Shown: in pieces, positions 25,032 to 34,064 of the stretch
How positions within the stretch are numbered: position 1 is the stretch's first letter
Layout: each line of letters starts with the position of its first letter
From: an uncultured Pelagibacteraceae bacterium
GTDB taxonomy: Bacteria > Pseudomonadota > Alphaproteobacteria > Pelagibacterales > AG-422-B15
Direction of reading: 5' to 3'
Assembly (NCBI GenBank): GCA_902554325.1
Contig: CACDOH010000010.1
Location: 1 to 35,344 of the forward strand
DNA length: 35,344 nt
Position numbers and translations under genes: made by a program
Notes under the pieces: model-generated
The model's database searches: none
The model's input: the letters and a program-made list of their open reading frames with translations, nothing else
Told to the model about the DNA's origin: nothing

Positions 25032-26261
25032 ATGTATAAAATGAACATTAAAAAACTAATAATAACACTAACGTCTGTGTTGGCATTTTCAGTATCGTCT
25101 GCATCTGCTGACGGACATATTAAATACTCTGTTACATCAGACAATTATTCAGAATATGCTGATATGTTAACTCCAGGTATGATAACTATGTTTTCTGCTT
25201 ACCCTGATACTTTCCGAATGGATGTATATGAGTCTGGTGGTAGATGTACAATGGACTCATCTATCATGGCCATTAGTAATTCAAATGGTACTATGATTAA
25301 CGATAATGAGGGACTTGAGTTGCCAAATATGGGGCAAATACCTTTTCCTGATCCCTCTCACGCTCAACACTATGTATGGAATTACAGAATGTTTGCAGGA
25401 TCAGTTAGTGCAGTTGATAGAATACAAACTTCAGCTCGTGTAACTGCTGATGGAGCTATAACGACAGGTCAACAGGAAACTTCAATTTCTTTTCCTGTAA
25501 ATCCAAATACAAAAACAATGTATGCAGATAAGAATATATTTGCATTGTTTATGCAAAAGAACTTAGGCCCACCAAGAACTGCGGGTACAGTGACACTCGT
25601 GCATGACTTCATAGATAGCTACATGCAACCGCGTAAAGCTTGGCAATACAACCCGGCTACTCGTAGAGTAAGAAGAGCACCAGATATTTCTTATGACTCA
25701 CTTACAGCTGCAGGTGGCGGTATTCAAACGATCGACTCTTATGGTGGCTTTAATGGTGCACAGGACAAGTATGACTGGTCTTATGAGGGCATGAAAAAAA
25801 TGATCGTTCCTAATAATAACGATATGCTTGCAGACTCAACTCTTGAAAATACTTTTGTACCTAATCATCCAAATCCGGATGTTGTTCGTTTTGAGGAGAT
25901 GGACGCTCATATTATCCATGCACAACTAAAACCTGGTCAAAGGCATCTATATGAGTCTAGAACTTTCTACTTCATGGATGGTAACCCAGGAATGCTTCTT
26001 TATCATGACATGTATGATGGCAATGGTGATTTAATGCGCGCAAGTTTCCAAACAACTGTTCAAGGTAACATGGGTGGTCAAGGTCTAGAAGACACTACAT
26101 GTAACCCTCAAGGTGAATATACTTTTGACTTTGCAACGAGAACTTATGTTGGAACTAACTTGTTTGGTCCTGCAATGCAACCTCGCGGAGCAATCTATAA
26201 TGGTGAAGAAAAAGCAGTTAGCTTCTATACACCAGATGGTCTCAGAAGATACGCAAGGTAA
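25032..26261 (+). CDS. DUF1329 periplasmic protein (LolA/LolB-like fold family)
   Basis: The 409 residues start with a signal peptide (cleavage near Ala26). The diagnostic DUF1329 core is present: MQPRKAWQYNPATRRVRRAP, then ISYDSLTAAGG, YGGFNGAQDKYDW and KKMIVPNN (about 196-275). Later segments include HIIHAQLKPGQRHLYESRTFY and DGNGDLMRASFQ. The family is grouped with LolA/LolB-type lipid-binding half-barrels and travels with DUF1302, so a periplasmic carrier role for a hydrophobic ligand is plausible but unproven. The first ATG at 25032 is favoured over the second (four codons on) because AAGG lies seven bases upstream of it. Two mature Cys are present. It is 18 bases after the DUF1302 stop and is followed by a strong terminator. 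Confidence 0.88.
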   Translation: MYKMNIKKLIITLTSVLAFSVSSASADGHIKYSVTSDNYSEYADMLTPGMITMFSAYPDTFRMDVYESGGRCTMDSSIMAISNSNGTMINDNEGLELPNMGQIPFPDPSHAQHYVWNYRMFAGSVSAVDRIQTSARVTADGAITTGQQETSISFPVNPNTKTMYADKNIFALFMQKNLGPPRTAGTVTLVHDFIDSYMQPRKAWQYNPATRRVRRAPDISYDSLTAAGGGIQTIDSYGGFNGAQDKYDWSYEGMKKMIVPNNNDMLADSTLENTFVPNHPNPDVVRFEEMDAHIIHAQLKPGQRHLYESRTFYFMDGNPGMLLYHDMYDGNGDLMRASFQTTVQGNMGGQGLEDTTCNPQGEYTFDFATRTYVGTNLFGPAMQPRGAIYNGEEKAVSFYTPDGLRRYAR

Positions 26262-26290
26262 AGTACTTTACCTCTAATAAAACTTAACAT

Positions 26291-26324
26291 AAAACCCGAC
26301 TTGAATTTTTTAAGTCGGGTTTTA
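26291..26324 (+). terminator. Rho-independent terminator after DUF1329
   Basis: A perfect 12-base stem pairs AAAACCCGACTT (26291-26302) with AAGTCGGGTTTT (26312-26323) around a nine-base loop, followed by T-rich sequence. It begins 30 bases after the DUF1329 stop and ends only 17 bases before the next start codon, so the downstream gene has little room for its own promoter. Confidence 0.9.
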
Positions 26325-26340
26325 ATTTATTGAAAACAAT

Positions 26341-27471
26341 ATGTTGCGCATACTATCCATCTTATTCACTTTTTTATTTCTCAATGTAAGTTCAGTCTCT
26401 TCATCGAACTTTAACTATGGATCAGGTTTTGCAGCTAAATCAGTGCTAGCATCGCAGTCTCTAATTAATGCAATGGATAAAGTCGATAATAGAATTTATG
26501 CAGTCGGAGAGCATGGAATAATTTTGTATTCAGATGATTTTGGTGACAGTTGGGTTCAAGCTGAAAGTGTGCCCTATACAAGCACATTGACTGATATCAG
26601 TTGCTCAAGTAAGCAATCGTGCTGGGCAACTGGTCATGATGCAACCATTCTTCATTCAAACGATTTTGGCAAAACCTGGATCAAGCAATACGAAGATTTA
26701 GATTGGGATGCACCACTACTTTCAATACATATGTTTGATGATAAGGAGGGAATTGCAATAGGTGCGTTCGCCCTTTCGTTAAGAACAGAAGATGGAGGTC
26801 AGACATGGGGATACTTATTTCTTGATGATGATGAGTTCCAACCTCATCTAAATTTTACCTACGCTGATGCTCAAATTTGGAGGAAGTCAGCTCAAAATGA
26901 AGTTTATGCTGTAGGAGAGTTAGGAAAATATTATATTTCAGATGATAGAGGGTTAAACTGGCTTGCAGTAAATACTTCTTACGATGGTTCATATTGGGCG
27001 GGAATAAAAGTTGATGATGGACAGTCTCTTCTTCTAGGGATGTCTGGTAATCTAACCCTAATTACACAGTATGGACAAGATGAGAAAATACCAGGTGATG
27101 CAATTACAACATTAGCTTGTTATGAAAGTGGTTATTTTTCAGGTGAATGTAAGACTCTAGGTTTTAAAAAGTTATATATAGGTTCAAAAAATAGTTTAAC
27201 TAATGCTGTTACTCTTGATGACGGACGTATTGCAATGAGTGGCAATGGAGGAGCGATTTCAATAATTGATCTATATAGAAAAAAAAATATTGAAACATGT
27301 GTGAGGTCTGATCGTTTAAGTAATACCTCTGTTGTATATTTAGGAAGTGATGAATTTTTGCTAGCGGGAGAGAATGGTTTTAGAAAGCATAGTATGTCTG
27401 AATGCTATAATAATTATTCATCAGAAGACTCAAGTTCTCAGGATAGTTACTTTAAATTAGATTTAGGATAA
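26341..27471 (+). CDS. Ycf48/BNR-repeat beta-propeller protein, exported
   Basis: A signal peptide (MLRILSILFTFLFLNVSSVSS) is followed by a repeat protein of 376 residues in total. Four Asp-box motifs are visible: SDDFGDSW, SNDFGKTW, TEDGGQTW and SDDRGLNW. Each is preceded by a strand such as YAVGEHGIILY, WATGHDATILH or YAVGELGKYYI, and two further partial repeats lie near the C-terminus (AMSGNGGAIS, LAGENGFRKH). This is the Ycf48/Hcf136-like seven-bladed propeller family. In non-photosynthetic proteobacteria such genes neighbour DUF1302, DUF1329 and MMPL permease genes; the role may be scaffolding in the periplasm. No Shine-Dalgarno sequence is obvious. It is one base from the SDR start, so it heads the downstream run. 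Confidence 0.85.
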   Translation: MLRILSILFTFLFLNVSSVSSSNFNYGSGFAAKSVLASQSLINAMDKVDNRIYAVGEHGIILYSDDFGDSWVQAESVPYTSTLTDISCSSKQSCWATGHDATILHSNDFGKTWIKQYEDLDWDAPLLSIHMFDDKEGIAIGAFALSLRTEDGGQTWGYLFLDDDEFQPHLNFTYADAQIWRKSAQNEVYAVGELGKYYISDDRGLNWLAVNTSYDGSYWAGIKVDDGQSLLLGMSGNLTLITQYGQDEKIPGDAITTLACYESGYFSGECKTLGFKKLYIGSKNSLTNAVTLDDGRIAMSGNGGAISIIDLYRKKNIETCVRSDRLSNTSVVYLGSDEFLLAGENGFRKHSMSECYNNYSSEDSSSQDSYFKLDLG

Positions 27472-27472
27472 A

Positions 27473-28243
27473 ATGGGGCGGGTACAGGACAAAGTTGCAA
27501 TTATCACTGGTGCAGCTTCTGGACTTGGATTTGCTGCAGCTCGTATGCTTCTCAAAGAAGGAGCAAAAGTAGTATTAACTGACGTAAATCGTGAAGTATT
27601 AGACTCAATGCCAGATCGCTTGAATGATTTTAGTCAGTCTCAATTCCAAACTTTATATCATGATGTAACTCAAGAAGACTCTTGGGTTGAATTAATAAAT
27701 AAAGCAGAGAACGATCAAGGAAAAATAAATATTTTAGTAAATAGTGCTGGGATTAGTTTAGGTGCTGATGTTGTGTCAACTGATTTTGATGTTTGGAAAA
27801 AAGTACACAACGTAAATCTTGATAGTGTTTTTCTTGGCAGTAAGTATGCAGTTCCAATAATGGGTAAATATGGACATGGTTCCATTATTAATATTTCGTC
27901 AATTTCTGGTATTGTTGCGGGGTGGAATACAGCTGCCTATAATTCATCTAAAGCAGGCGTACGTCACCTCTCTAAATCAGTAGCTCTATTTTGTGCTAAA
28001 AAAGGTTATGATGTGAGATGCAATTCAATTCATCCTGCCTTTGTAAATACGCCCATTCTTGACCCAATAAAGCAAGCTTTTGGTGAGGCTGAAGCTGTTG
28101 CTAAATTATCAAGGCAAATTCCAATGAATAAGATTGGTGATACAGATGACGTCTCTTACGCCATTTTATATTTGGCATCAGAGGAGTCTAAATTTATGAC
28201 AGGGTCAGAGATTGTACTTGATGGTGGCCTAAGCGCAATGTAG
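27473..28243 (+). CDS. Short-chain dehydrogenase/reductase
   Basis: This is a 256-residue classical SDR. The cofactor motif is TGAASGLG (12-19), and Asp37 after the second strand (LTDVN) points to NAD(H) rather than NADP(H). NSAG is at 90-93, and the catalytic residues are Ser142/143, Tyr156 and Lys160 in YNSSK. The PAFVNTPI segment and the C-terminal GSEIVLDGGLSAM complete the fold. It resembles 3-hydroxysteroid or cyclic-alcohol dehydrogenases, but the substrate cannot be read from sequence. AGGA sits upstream of the ATG, inside the end of the Ycf48-like gene. Confidence 0.92.
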   Translation: MGRVQDKVAIITGAASGLGFAAARMLLKEGAKVVLTDVNREVLDSMPDRLNDFSQSQFQTLYHDVTQEDSWVELINKAENDQGKINILVNSAGISLGADVVSTDFDVWKKVHNVNLDSVFLGSKYAVPIMGKYGHGSIINISSISGIVAGWNTAAYNSSKAGVRHLSKSVALFCAKKGYDVRCNSIHPAFVNTPILDPIKQAFGEAEAVAKLSRQIPMNKIGDTDDVSYAILYLASEESKFMTGSEIVLDGGLSAM

Positions 28244-28259
28244 TTTCATAGTCTTAGCT

Positions 28260-28958
28260 ATGAATAAAAAAACTGCATTAATGGTCGTTCATCAACCAAG
28301 ATCAAGCACTGGTGATGTTGGTATTAAATTAAGAAAGCGTGGCTTCACGCTGGATGTCAGAAGACCAGTAATTGGTGAAAAGCTTCCAGAAAATATGGAT
28401 GAGCATGATTTAGCGGTCATCTATGGTGGACCACCGAGTGCTAATGATGATCTTGATTACATAAAATACGAGATAGACTGGATTTCCAAAGTACTCGAGT
28501 CCAATAAGCCGTTTCTGGGAATATGTTTAGGTGCTCAAATGCTGGCTAAGAACCTTGGTGGGACAGTTCAAAAATCCCATGACCTTACACTTGAAATTGG
28601 TTTTTTTGACATTAATCCCACAGGAGACGGTCATAAGATGTTCCAAAGTCAGAAAAAGTTTTTTCAGTGGCACCGAGAAGGTTTTACTGTGCCCCAGTCA
28701 TGCGAAATTCTTGCTAATGGAGATCTATTTAGAGAGCAGGCATTCCGTTATAAAAATGCTTTAGCTATTCAATTTCATCCTGAGGTTAATTTAAAGATGC
28801 ATCTTCGATGGCTATACTACGCAGGCTACATGTTAAAAGAAAAAGGTGCGCAAAATAGACGTGAACAACTTACGCATCGACTTAAACATGGAAAAAAAAT
28901 AAATTTGTGGTTAGACTCTTTTTTAGATAACTACTTATTGAAAGATATTAAAACATGA
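28260..28958 (+). CDS. Class I glutamine amidotransferase (GATase1), stand-alone
   Basis: The 232 residues are one class I amidotransferase domain. The nucleophile is Cys89 in FLGICLGAQ, and the catalytic pair is His173/Glu175 in QFHPEVN. VIYGGPPSANDD (53-64) is the oxyanion-side glycine motif. The relatives are stand-alone GuaA-N-like amidotransferases of unknown acceptor; no synthetase partner is adjacent. It lies 16 bases after the SDR and overlaps yggT by four bases (ATGA). The link with the SDR may be only positional. Confidence 0.9.
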   Translation: MNKKTALMVVHQPRSSTGDVGIKLRKRGFTLDVRRPVIGEKLPENMDEHDLAVIYGGPPSANDDLDYIKYEIDWISKVLESNKPFLGICLGAQMLAKNLGGTVQKSHDLTLEIGFFDINPTGDGHKMFQSQKKFFQWHREGFTVPQSCEILANGDLFREQAFRYKNALAIQFHPEVNLKMHLRWLYYAGYMLKEKGAQNRREQLTHRLKHGKKINLWLDSFLDNYLLKDIKT

Positions 28959-29248
28959 ATTCACTCATCATTCTCTTTGATCAAGTTATCAATCTATATA
29001 CTTGGGTATTGATCATCAATGTTATTTTTAGCTGGTTAATAGCTATGAATATCTTCAATACACAGAACAGAATTATTATTGCTGTATATTATGGAACCAA
29101 AAGATTAACTGATCCGCTGCTTAATCCCATAAGAAATTTTTTGCCAAATCTTAGTGGGATTGATATATCTCCAGTAGTCTTAATTTTGATTTTGTATTTT
29201 ATTAGAAATCTACTATTTGAATATTTTTATATGACGATTGCGTTGTAA
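28955..29248 (+). CDS. YggT family membrane protein
   Basis: This is a 97-residue protein with two hydrophobic segments (about 12-30 and 70-90). NPIRNFLPNLSGIDISPVV between them is the family signature. YggT proteins are associated with cell-division and membrane functions; ionic homeostasis roles have been suggested. It overlaps the amidotransferase by four bases and ends three bases before folD. Confidence 0.9.
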   Translation: MNSLIILFDQVINLYTWVLIINVIFSWLIAMNIFNTQNRIIIAVYYGTKRLTDPLLNPIRNFLPNLSGIDISPVVLILILYFIRNLLFEYFYMTIAL

Positions 29249-29251
29249 ATC

Positions 29252-30139
29252 ATGAATGAAAATAAACTAATTGATGGAAAAAAAATTGCTGCTGATTTGC
29301 GCGCAGAAACTGCCGTTAAGGTAGAGGCATTTAAAAAAGATTTTAACAAAGTTCCAACCCTTGCAGTGGTCTTGGTTGGTGAAGATCCAGCTAGTCAAGT
29401 TTATGTAAAGACGAAAACGAAAATGGCTAAAGAAATTGGTATGGATGTTGAAGACCATTTTTTAGAGACTAGCGTTTCTGAGACTGATTTATTGAAGCTT
29501 ATTGATGACCTCAATAAAGATAACAAAGTGAATGGTATACTGGTTCAATTACCCCTGCCATCACATATAGACTCAAGAGCAATCATCGATTCAATTGATC
29601 CTATTAAAGATGCAGATGGATTTCATGCAGTAAACGTTGGCAGAAACTCCATTGGTGGAGAACTCTTAAACAAGACGTTTACCCCGTGTACTCCTCTTGG
29701 CTGTTATCTAATGCTAAAGAAATCTGTTCCTGATCTAAAAGGGATGCACGCTGTTATTATTGGCAGGTCCAATATCGTTGGGAAACCTATGGCGCAGTTA
29801 CTTTTGGAGGAGTCTTGCACCGTGACTATTGTTCATTCGAAAACAAGAAATATTGAAGAGCTTACTAGACAAGCAGATATTGTTGTTGCAGCAGTAGGCA
29901 GACCACTGATGGTTAAAAAAGATTGGATAAAAGAAGGCGCGATCGTTATTGATGTTGGAATCAATCGTGTTGATCATCCAGAAAATCCAGGCAAGACAAA
30001 ACTTGTTGGTGATGTTGATTTTGATGAAGTATTAAATGTAGCCTCAGCTATTACTCCGGTACCAGGAGGTGTTGGACCTATGACAATCGCATGTTTGTTA
30101 AAAAATACAGTTGACGCTGCCATACGACAGCAACACTAA
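29252..30139 (+). CDS. folD: Bifunctional methylenetetrahydrofolate dehydrogenase/cyclohydrolase
   Basis: FolD oxidises 5,10-methylene-THF with NADP and opens the methenyl form to 10-formyl-THF in the cytosol. The 295 residues contain [14 protein letters not shown] (42-55) with Tyr51 and the catalytic Lys55, VQLPLPSH, the PCTPLGC loop, and the Rossmann motif [25 protein letters not shown] closes the domain. The product is the formyl donor used by PurH at 11402. It directly follows yggT and abuts the convergent argG stop with no base between. Confidence 0.97.
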   Translation: MNENKLIDGKKIAADLRAETAVKVEAFKKDFNKVPTLAVVLVGEDPASQVYVKTKTKMAKEIGMDVEDHFLETSVSETDLLKLIDDLNKDNKVNGILVQLPLPSHIDSRAIIDSIDPIKDADGFHAVNVGRNSIGGELLNKTFTPCTPLGCYLMLKKSVPDLKGMHAVIIGRSNIVGKPMAQLLLEESCTVTIVHSKTRNIEELTRQADIVVAAVGRPLMVKKDWIKEGAIVIDVGINRVDHPENPGKTKLVGDVDFDEVLNVASAITPVPGGVGPMTIACLLKNTVDAAIRQQH

Positions 30140-31333
30140 TTATTTTTTCTCTCTTAATCTCAAAGCATTCAATTTAATGAAGCCCTCAGCATCTTTTTGA
30201 GAGTAAATATTATCTGACTCAAAAGTTGCTAGATTAGGATTGTATAAACTCATTGAGCTCTCACGACCTGTAATCATTGTATTGCCTTTATAGAGCTTTA
30301 GTCTCACTTTTCCTTCCACATTTGCTTGAGATTTATCAATCATGGATTGCATCATTTCTCTCTCTGGTGAAAACCAATAGCCATTATAGACTAACTCTGC
30401 ATACTTAGGAGACAGTTCATCTTTCATGTGAGCTGCTTCTTTATCCAATGTGATGCTTTCTATGGCTCTGTGCGCGTGATAGAGGATGGTTCCACCGGGT
30501 GTTTCGTATATGCCCCTCGATTTCATGCCAATGTACCTGTTTTCAACCAAATCGACCCTACCGATGCCATGTTTACCACCCATCTCGTTCAAGGCTTTCA
30601 ACAATTCAAAGGGTGTCATACTTTGACCGTTTAAAGCGCAAGCATCGCCTTGTTTAAACTCAATGGTGATCTCTTCTGGGGTATCGGGAGCATTTTCTGG
30701 TGATACAGATCTTGTATATACATAATCAGGAGCTTCTTCCCATGGATCTTCAAGGACTTTGCCCTCAGCAGAAGAGTGCAAAATATTTTCATCAATACTG
30801 AAAGGCTGTTCACCTCTTTTATCTTTGGCAATCTCAATACCGTGTTGATCAGCGTATTCAACCAAAGATGTTCGAGATGTAAGGTCCCATTCTCTCCATG
30901 GACTGATGATTTTAATATCAGGTTTATGATAATAGTATCCCAACTCAAATCTAATTTGATCATTGCCTTTCCCTGTTGCCCCATGCGATACAGCGTCAGC
31001 TCCTACTTTATTTGCAATTTCAATTTGTTTTTGTGCGATCAAAGGTCTCGCAATAGATGTGCCTAAAAGATAGTAGCCTTCATAAAGTGGATTAGCTCTG
31101 AACATAGGAAAAACATAATCTCGGACAAATTCTTCTTTGAGATCTTCAATGAATATTTCTTTGACACCTTGCTGAGTTGCTTTTTTCTCAACCAAATCAT
31201 AATCTTCATCTTGGCCTAAGTTTGCGGTAAACGTAACGACCTCGCACGAGTAGGTTTCTTTAAGCCATCTTAATATAACAGATGTATCGAGCCCACCTGA
31301 GTACGCAAGAACAACTTTATTTACTTTATCCAT
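30140..31333 (-). CDS. argG: Argininosuccinate synthase
   Basis: ArgG condenses citrulline and aspartate with ATP to argininosuccinate. At 397 residues it belongs to the shorter (type 1) class. The N-type ATP pyrophosphatase loop AYSGGLDTS lies at 10-18. [25 protein letters not shown] and the substrate loop [17 protein letters not shown] are all in place. It overlaps rlmN by eight bases and is third in an ialB-like-rlmN-argG run. Confidence 0.97.
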   Translation of the reverse strand: MDKVNKVVLAYSGGLDTSVILRWLKETYSCEVVTFTANLGQDEDYDLVEKKATQQGVKEIFIEDLKEEFVRDYVFPMFRANPLYEGYYLLGTSIARPLIAQKQIEIANKVGADAVSHGATGKGNDQIRFELGYYYHKPDIKIISPWREWDLTSRTSLVEYADQHGIEIAKDKRGEQPFSIDENILHSSAEGKVLEDPWEEAPDYVYTRSVSPENAPDTPEEITIEFKQGDACALNGQSMTPFELLKALNEMGGKHGIGRVDLVENRYIGMKSRGIYETPGGTILYHAHRAIESITLDKEAAHMKDELSPKYAELVYNGYWFSPEREMMQSMIDKSQANVEGKVRLKLYKGNTMITGRESSMSLYNPNLATFESDNIYSQKDAEGFIKLNALRLREKK

Positions 31334-32423
31334 GATTTCTTAGTTCACTTTTTCTTACTTTTATACTTGAGGACTTGAGTTGACCGCATGCAGCCATAAT
31401 ATCTTGACCTCTTGTTTTTCTAACAGGGCTTGCATAACCTGCATTTTTAATGATGTCACTAAATTTCTTAATTTGCTCTTTATCAGAGCATTCATAGGGC
31501 GAATTAGGCCACGGGTTAAAGGGAATAAGATTAATTTTTGCTGGAATCCCTGAAATTAATTTTACCAGTTTACGTGCATCGGCCACGCCATCATTGACTC
31601 CTTTGAGCATCACATACTCGAAAGTGATACGCTTTGCGTTTTTAGCTCTTGGATATTCTCTGCAAGATTTAATTAATTCTTTTAAGGGAAATTTTTTATT
31701 AATTGGAACGATCTCATTGCGTAATTCATCGTTTGTTGCATGCAATGATATCGCAAGCCTTGAATCTACCTCTTCTCCCCATTTCATTATTTCAGGGACT
31801 ATGCCTGATGTACTCAGCGTTATTCTCTTTGTTGATAATTGAATTCCCTCCTTATCGCCCATAATTTCTGCAGCTTGTTTGACATTATTATAATTATAGA
31901 GAGGCTCCCCCATGCCCATGAAAACAACATTTGAAATTTTTCTTCCATGTTTATTGGACCAATCAGATAATTCATCCTTAGCCACGAGTAATTGTGAAAC
32001 AATTTCTTCACTGGTTAAATTACGGACTAACTTTTGTGTACCTGTATAACAAAATGTACAATTCAATGTACAGCCTACTTGTGATGACACACACAGTGTT
32101 CCTCGATTGTCCTCAGGGATAAAAACTGTCTCTATGAGATTTCCATCATTGAGTTTGAATAACCACTTTTGTGTTCCATCAATAGATTTTTCATGTGTTT
32201 GTATTTTTGGCCTTTTAATTTGATAAAATTGAGGGAGTGCTGATCTTAATTCTTTAGAGATCGAACTCATTTTCCCAAAATCAGTCTCACCTTTATTATA
32301 AAGCCAGTGCCATATTTGCTTAGCGCGAAATTTATCTTTTGCTTCAATGAGTTCATTCGCGATCAAAGATTCGTATATCTCCGATTGACTTAGTCCAATT
32401 AAGTCTGATTTTTCATCTGTCAT
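31326..32423 (-). CDS. rlmN: 23S rRNA/tRNA C2-methyladenine methyltransferase RlmN
   Basis: RlmN is a radical-SAM enzyme that methylates A2503 of 23S rRNA and A37 of some tRNAs at C2. The 365 residues hold the cluster motif CTLNCTFC (Cys118, Cys122, Cys125), [12 protein letters not shown] and [10 protein letters not shown], and the methyl-carrying Cys346 in IMAACGQL near the C-terminus. [18 protein letters not shown] is another family block. It sits six bases after the IalB-like gene. The order ialB-rlmN-argG is familiar from Alphaproteobacteria. Confidence 0.97.
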   Translation of the reverse strand: MTDEKSDLIGLSQSEIYESLIANELIEAKDKFRAKQIWHWLYNKGETDFGKMSSISKELRSALPQFYQIKRPKIQTHEKSIDGTQKWLFKLNDGNLIETVFIPEDNRGTLCVSSQVGCTLNCTFCYTGTQKLVRNLTSEEIVSQLLVAKDELSDWSNKHGRKISNVVFMGMGEPLYNYNNVKQAAEIMGDKEGIQLSTKRITLSTSGIVPEIMKWGEEVDSRLAISLHATNDELRNEIVPINKKFPLKELIKSCREYPRAKNAKRITFEYVMLKGVNDGVADARKLVKLISGIPAKINLIPFNPWPNSPYECSDKEQIKKFSDIIKNAGYASPVRKTRGQDIMAACGQLKSSSIKVRKSELRNHG

Positions 32424-32429
32424 GTTTGT

Positions 32430-32948
32430 TTATGAGCAGGCTTCGTCGATCGCCGCTAATGCTTTTGTAAATCCAATGAGTGAATATGTATCTGTTATTT
32501 TTGTTCCTCTGCTTGATATGCTTTTGACTTTGACGCGTGCTCCGTTCTTCATATCTTTTATGAGTTTCTTATCATTTTCGCCGTCTGCTAGCCAGGCTCT
32601 TGATTCAACAGTGAAAAATTTGTAGTTACTGCTATTGATGCTGACTTCAACCATGCTCTTTGGCTTGAAAGTAAATCCAGTATCGACACTAGCTTCATGA
32701 GAGGTCCCATCATCCTGGAAGTTTGTAATCATGAACGCATGTTCCCCACGATTCAAGTCTGAGGGATTGGTCGCAATCGGTTTTGAAATGATGTAGCAAA
32801 TTTTAGACGTCCCATCTTTAAATTCTTTTGCTTGCCACGCTCCACTTTTCCCAAAAGAGCCAAGATGCACAACGTCGATGACTGCAAAAGCATTTATTGA
32901 ACTCAGCAGTAATATTGATAGAATAAGTTTGAAATTAATAAATTTCAT
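32430..32948 (-). CDS. IalB-like (invasion-associated locus B) exported protein
   Basis: The 172 residues begin with a signal peptide (MKFINFKLILSILLLSSINA, cleavage near residue 22). The mature part has the IalB pattern: W38 in GAWQAKEF, ICYIISKP with Cys51, GEHAFMITNF, a TGFTFKP strand and a terminal Cys171 that could pair with Cys51. IalB was named for Bartonella invasion, but the family is widespread in free-living Alphaproteobacteria and the name does not imply virulence. Its 30-base divergent spacer to the quinone-oxidoreductase gene is very short. Confidence 0.85.
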   Translation of the reverse strand: MKFINFKLILSILLLSSINAFAVIDVVHLGSFGKSGAWQAKEFKDGTSKICYIISKPIATNPSDLNRGEHAFMITNFQDDGTSHEASVDTGFTFKPKSMVEVSINSSNYKFFTVESRAWLADGENDKKLIKDMKNGARVKVKSISSRGTKITDTYSLIGFTKALAAIDEACS

Positions 32949-32978
32949 AGTCAGTAATTTATATCGAGTTTCATAATT

Positions 32979-33995
32979 ATGAAAGCAATTGTTTGTAAAG
33001 AATTCGGACCCCCAAGTTCATTGGTTTATGAGGATGTTGAAGTTCCTGAATTAAAAAAAAGTCAAATACTGGTCGATGTGCATGCTGCTGGTGTTAATTT
33101 TCCAGATACTTTAATTATTCAAGATAAGTATCAAGTGAAGCCACCACTTCCTTTTTCACCAGGAGGTGAAATATCAGGAACCATTAGTGCGGTCGGTGAA
33201 AGCATTACTGATTGGAAAGTTGGTGACGAGGTTGTTGCCATGACAGGTTTTGGAGGTTTCAGAGAACAGGTGATTGTCAGTGCTGGACAAATTTATAAAA
33301 AACCAAGCAGCATGGATTTTACTACGGCTTCTTGCTTTACATTAACTTATGGTACATCGCAGTATGCATTAAAAAATCGTGGCCAACTCAAAGAAGGTGA
33401 AACGTTATTGGTTCTTGGAGCGGCTGGAGGTGTTGGTATATCAGCCGTTGAAATTGGTAAAGCTCTTGGTGCTAAAGTTGTTGCAGCAGCGTCATCAGAT
33501 GAAAAATTAGAAGTATGCAAACAGTATGGTGCAGATGAAGTCATTAATTATGGTGGTTATGATTTAACAGACCGTGATCAAGTTAAACAATTTAGAAGTG
33601 AAATCGCTAAAGCTACTGGTGGCAAAGGACCAGATGTTATTTATGATCCTGTTGGCGCTGATTTTACAGAGCCTGCGTTAAGAAGTATTGCATGGAATGG
33701 ACGTTTCTTAGTTATTGGTTGGGCAGCTGGTCATATACCTAAAATCCCAATGAATCTTTATTTGATCAAAGGATGCTCAGCTGTAGGAGTATTCTGGGGA
33801 CAGTTTACAGCTTTAGAGCCACAAAATCATTTGGATAATATGAACCAACTGACGAGCTGGTATGAAGAAGGTAAATTAAAAGCACCGGTTACGGAAGTTC
33901 TCCCACTTGAAAGAGGACAAGAAGCTCTTGAAACAATTCTTGCACGTAAAGCTACTGGTAAAATTGCTCTGACGACTTCTTTCTATCGGCCCTAG
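32979..33995 (+). CDS. NADPH:quinone oxidoreductase-family enzyme (MDR)
   Basis: This is a 338-residue medium-chain dehydrogenase/reductase without zinc ligands. AAGVNFPDTL (36-45) is typical of quinone oxidoreductase and enoyl-reductase-like members. SPGGEISGTISAVG (60-73), the Rossmann motif GAAGGVGISA (147-156), and DVIYDPVGADFTEPALR follow. The C-terminus ends in the usual RGQEALETILARKATGKIAL. The hydride acceptor is unknown (quinone, acyl-CoA or enone). It stands alone between ialB and the autotransporter gene. Confidence 0.9.
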   Translation: MKAIVCKEFGPPSSLVYEDVEVPELKKSQILVDVHAAGVNFPDTLIIQDKYQVKPPLPFSPGGEISGTISAVGESITDWKVGDEVVAMTGFGGFREQVIVSAGQIYKKPSSMDFTTASCFTLTYGTSQYALKNRGQLKEGETLLVLGAAGGVGISAVEIGKALGAKVVAAASSDEKLEVCKQYGADEVINYGGYDLTDRDQVKQFRSEIAKATGGKGPDVIYDPVGADFTEPALRSIAWNGRFLVIGWAAGHIPKIPMNLYLIKGCSAVGVFWGQFTALEPQNHLDNMNQLTSWYEEGKLKAPVTEVLPLERGQEALETILARKATGKIALTTSFYRP

Positions 33996-34064
33996 AAATA
34001 TATCAGATTTTTCTTACTGTATTATTTATTGATTTTATAAAAGTGCAATCACTCAAGCTTAACT

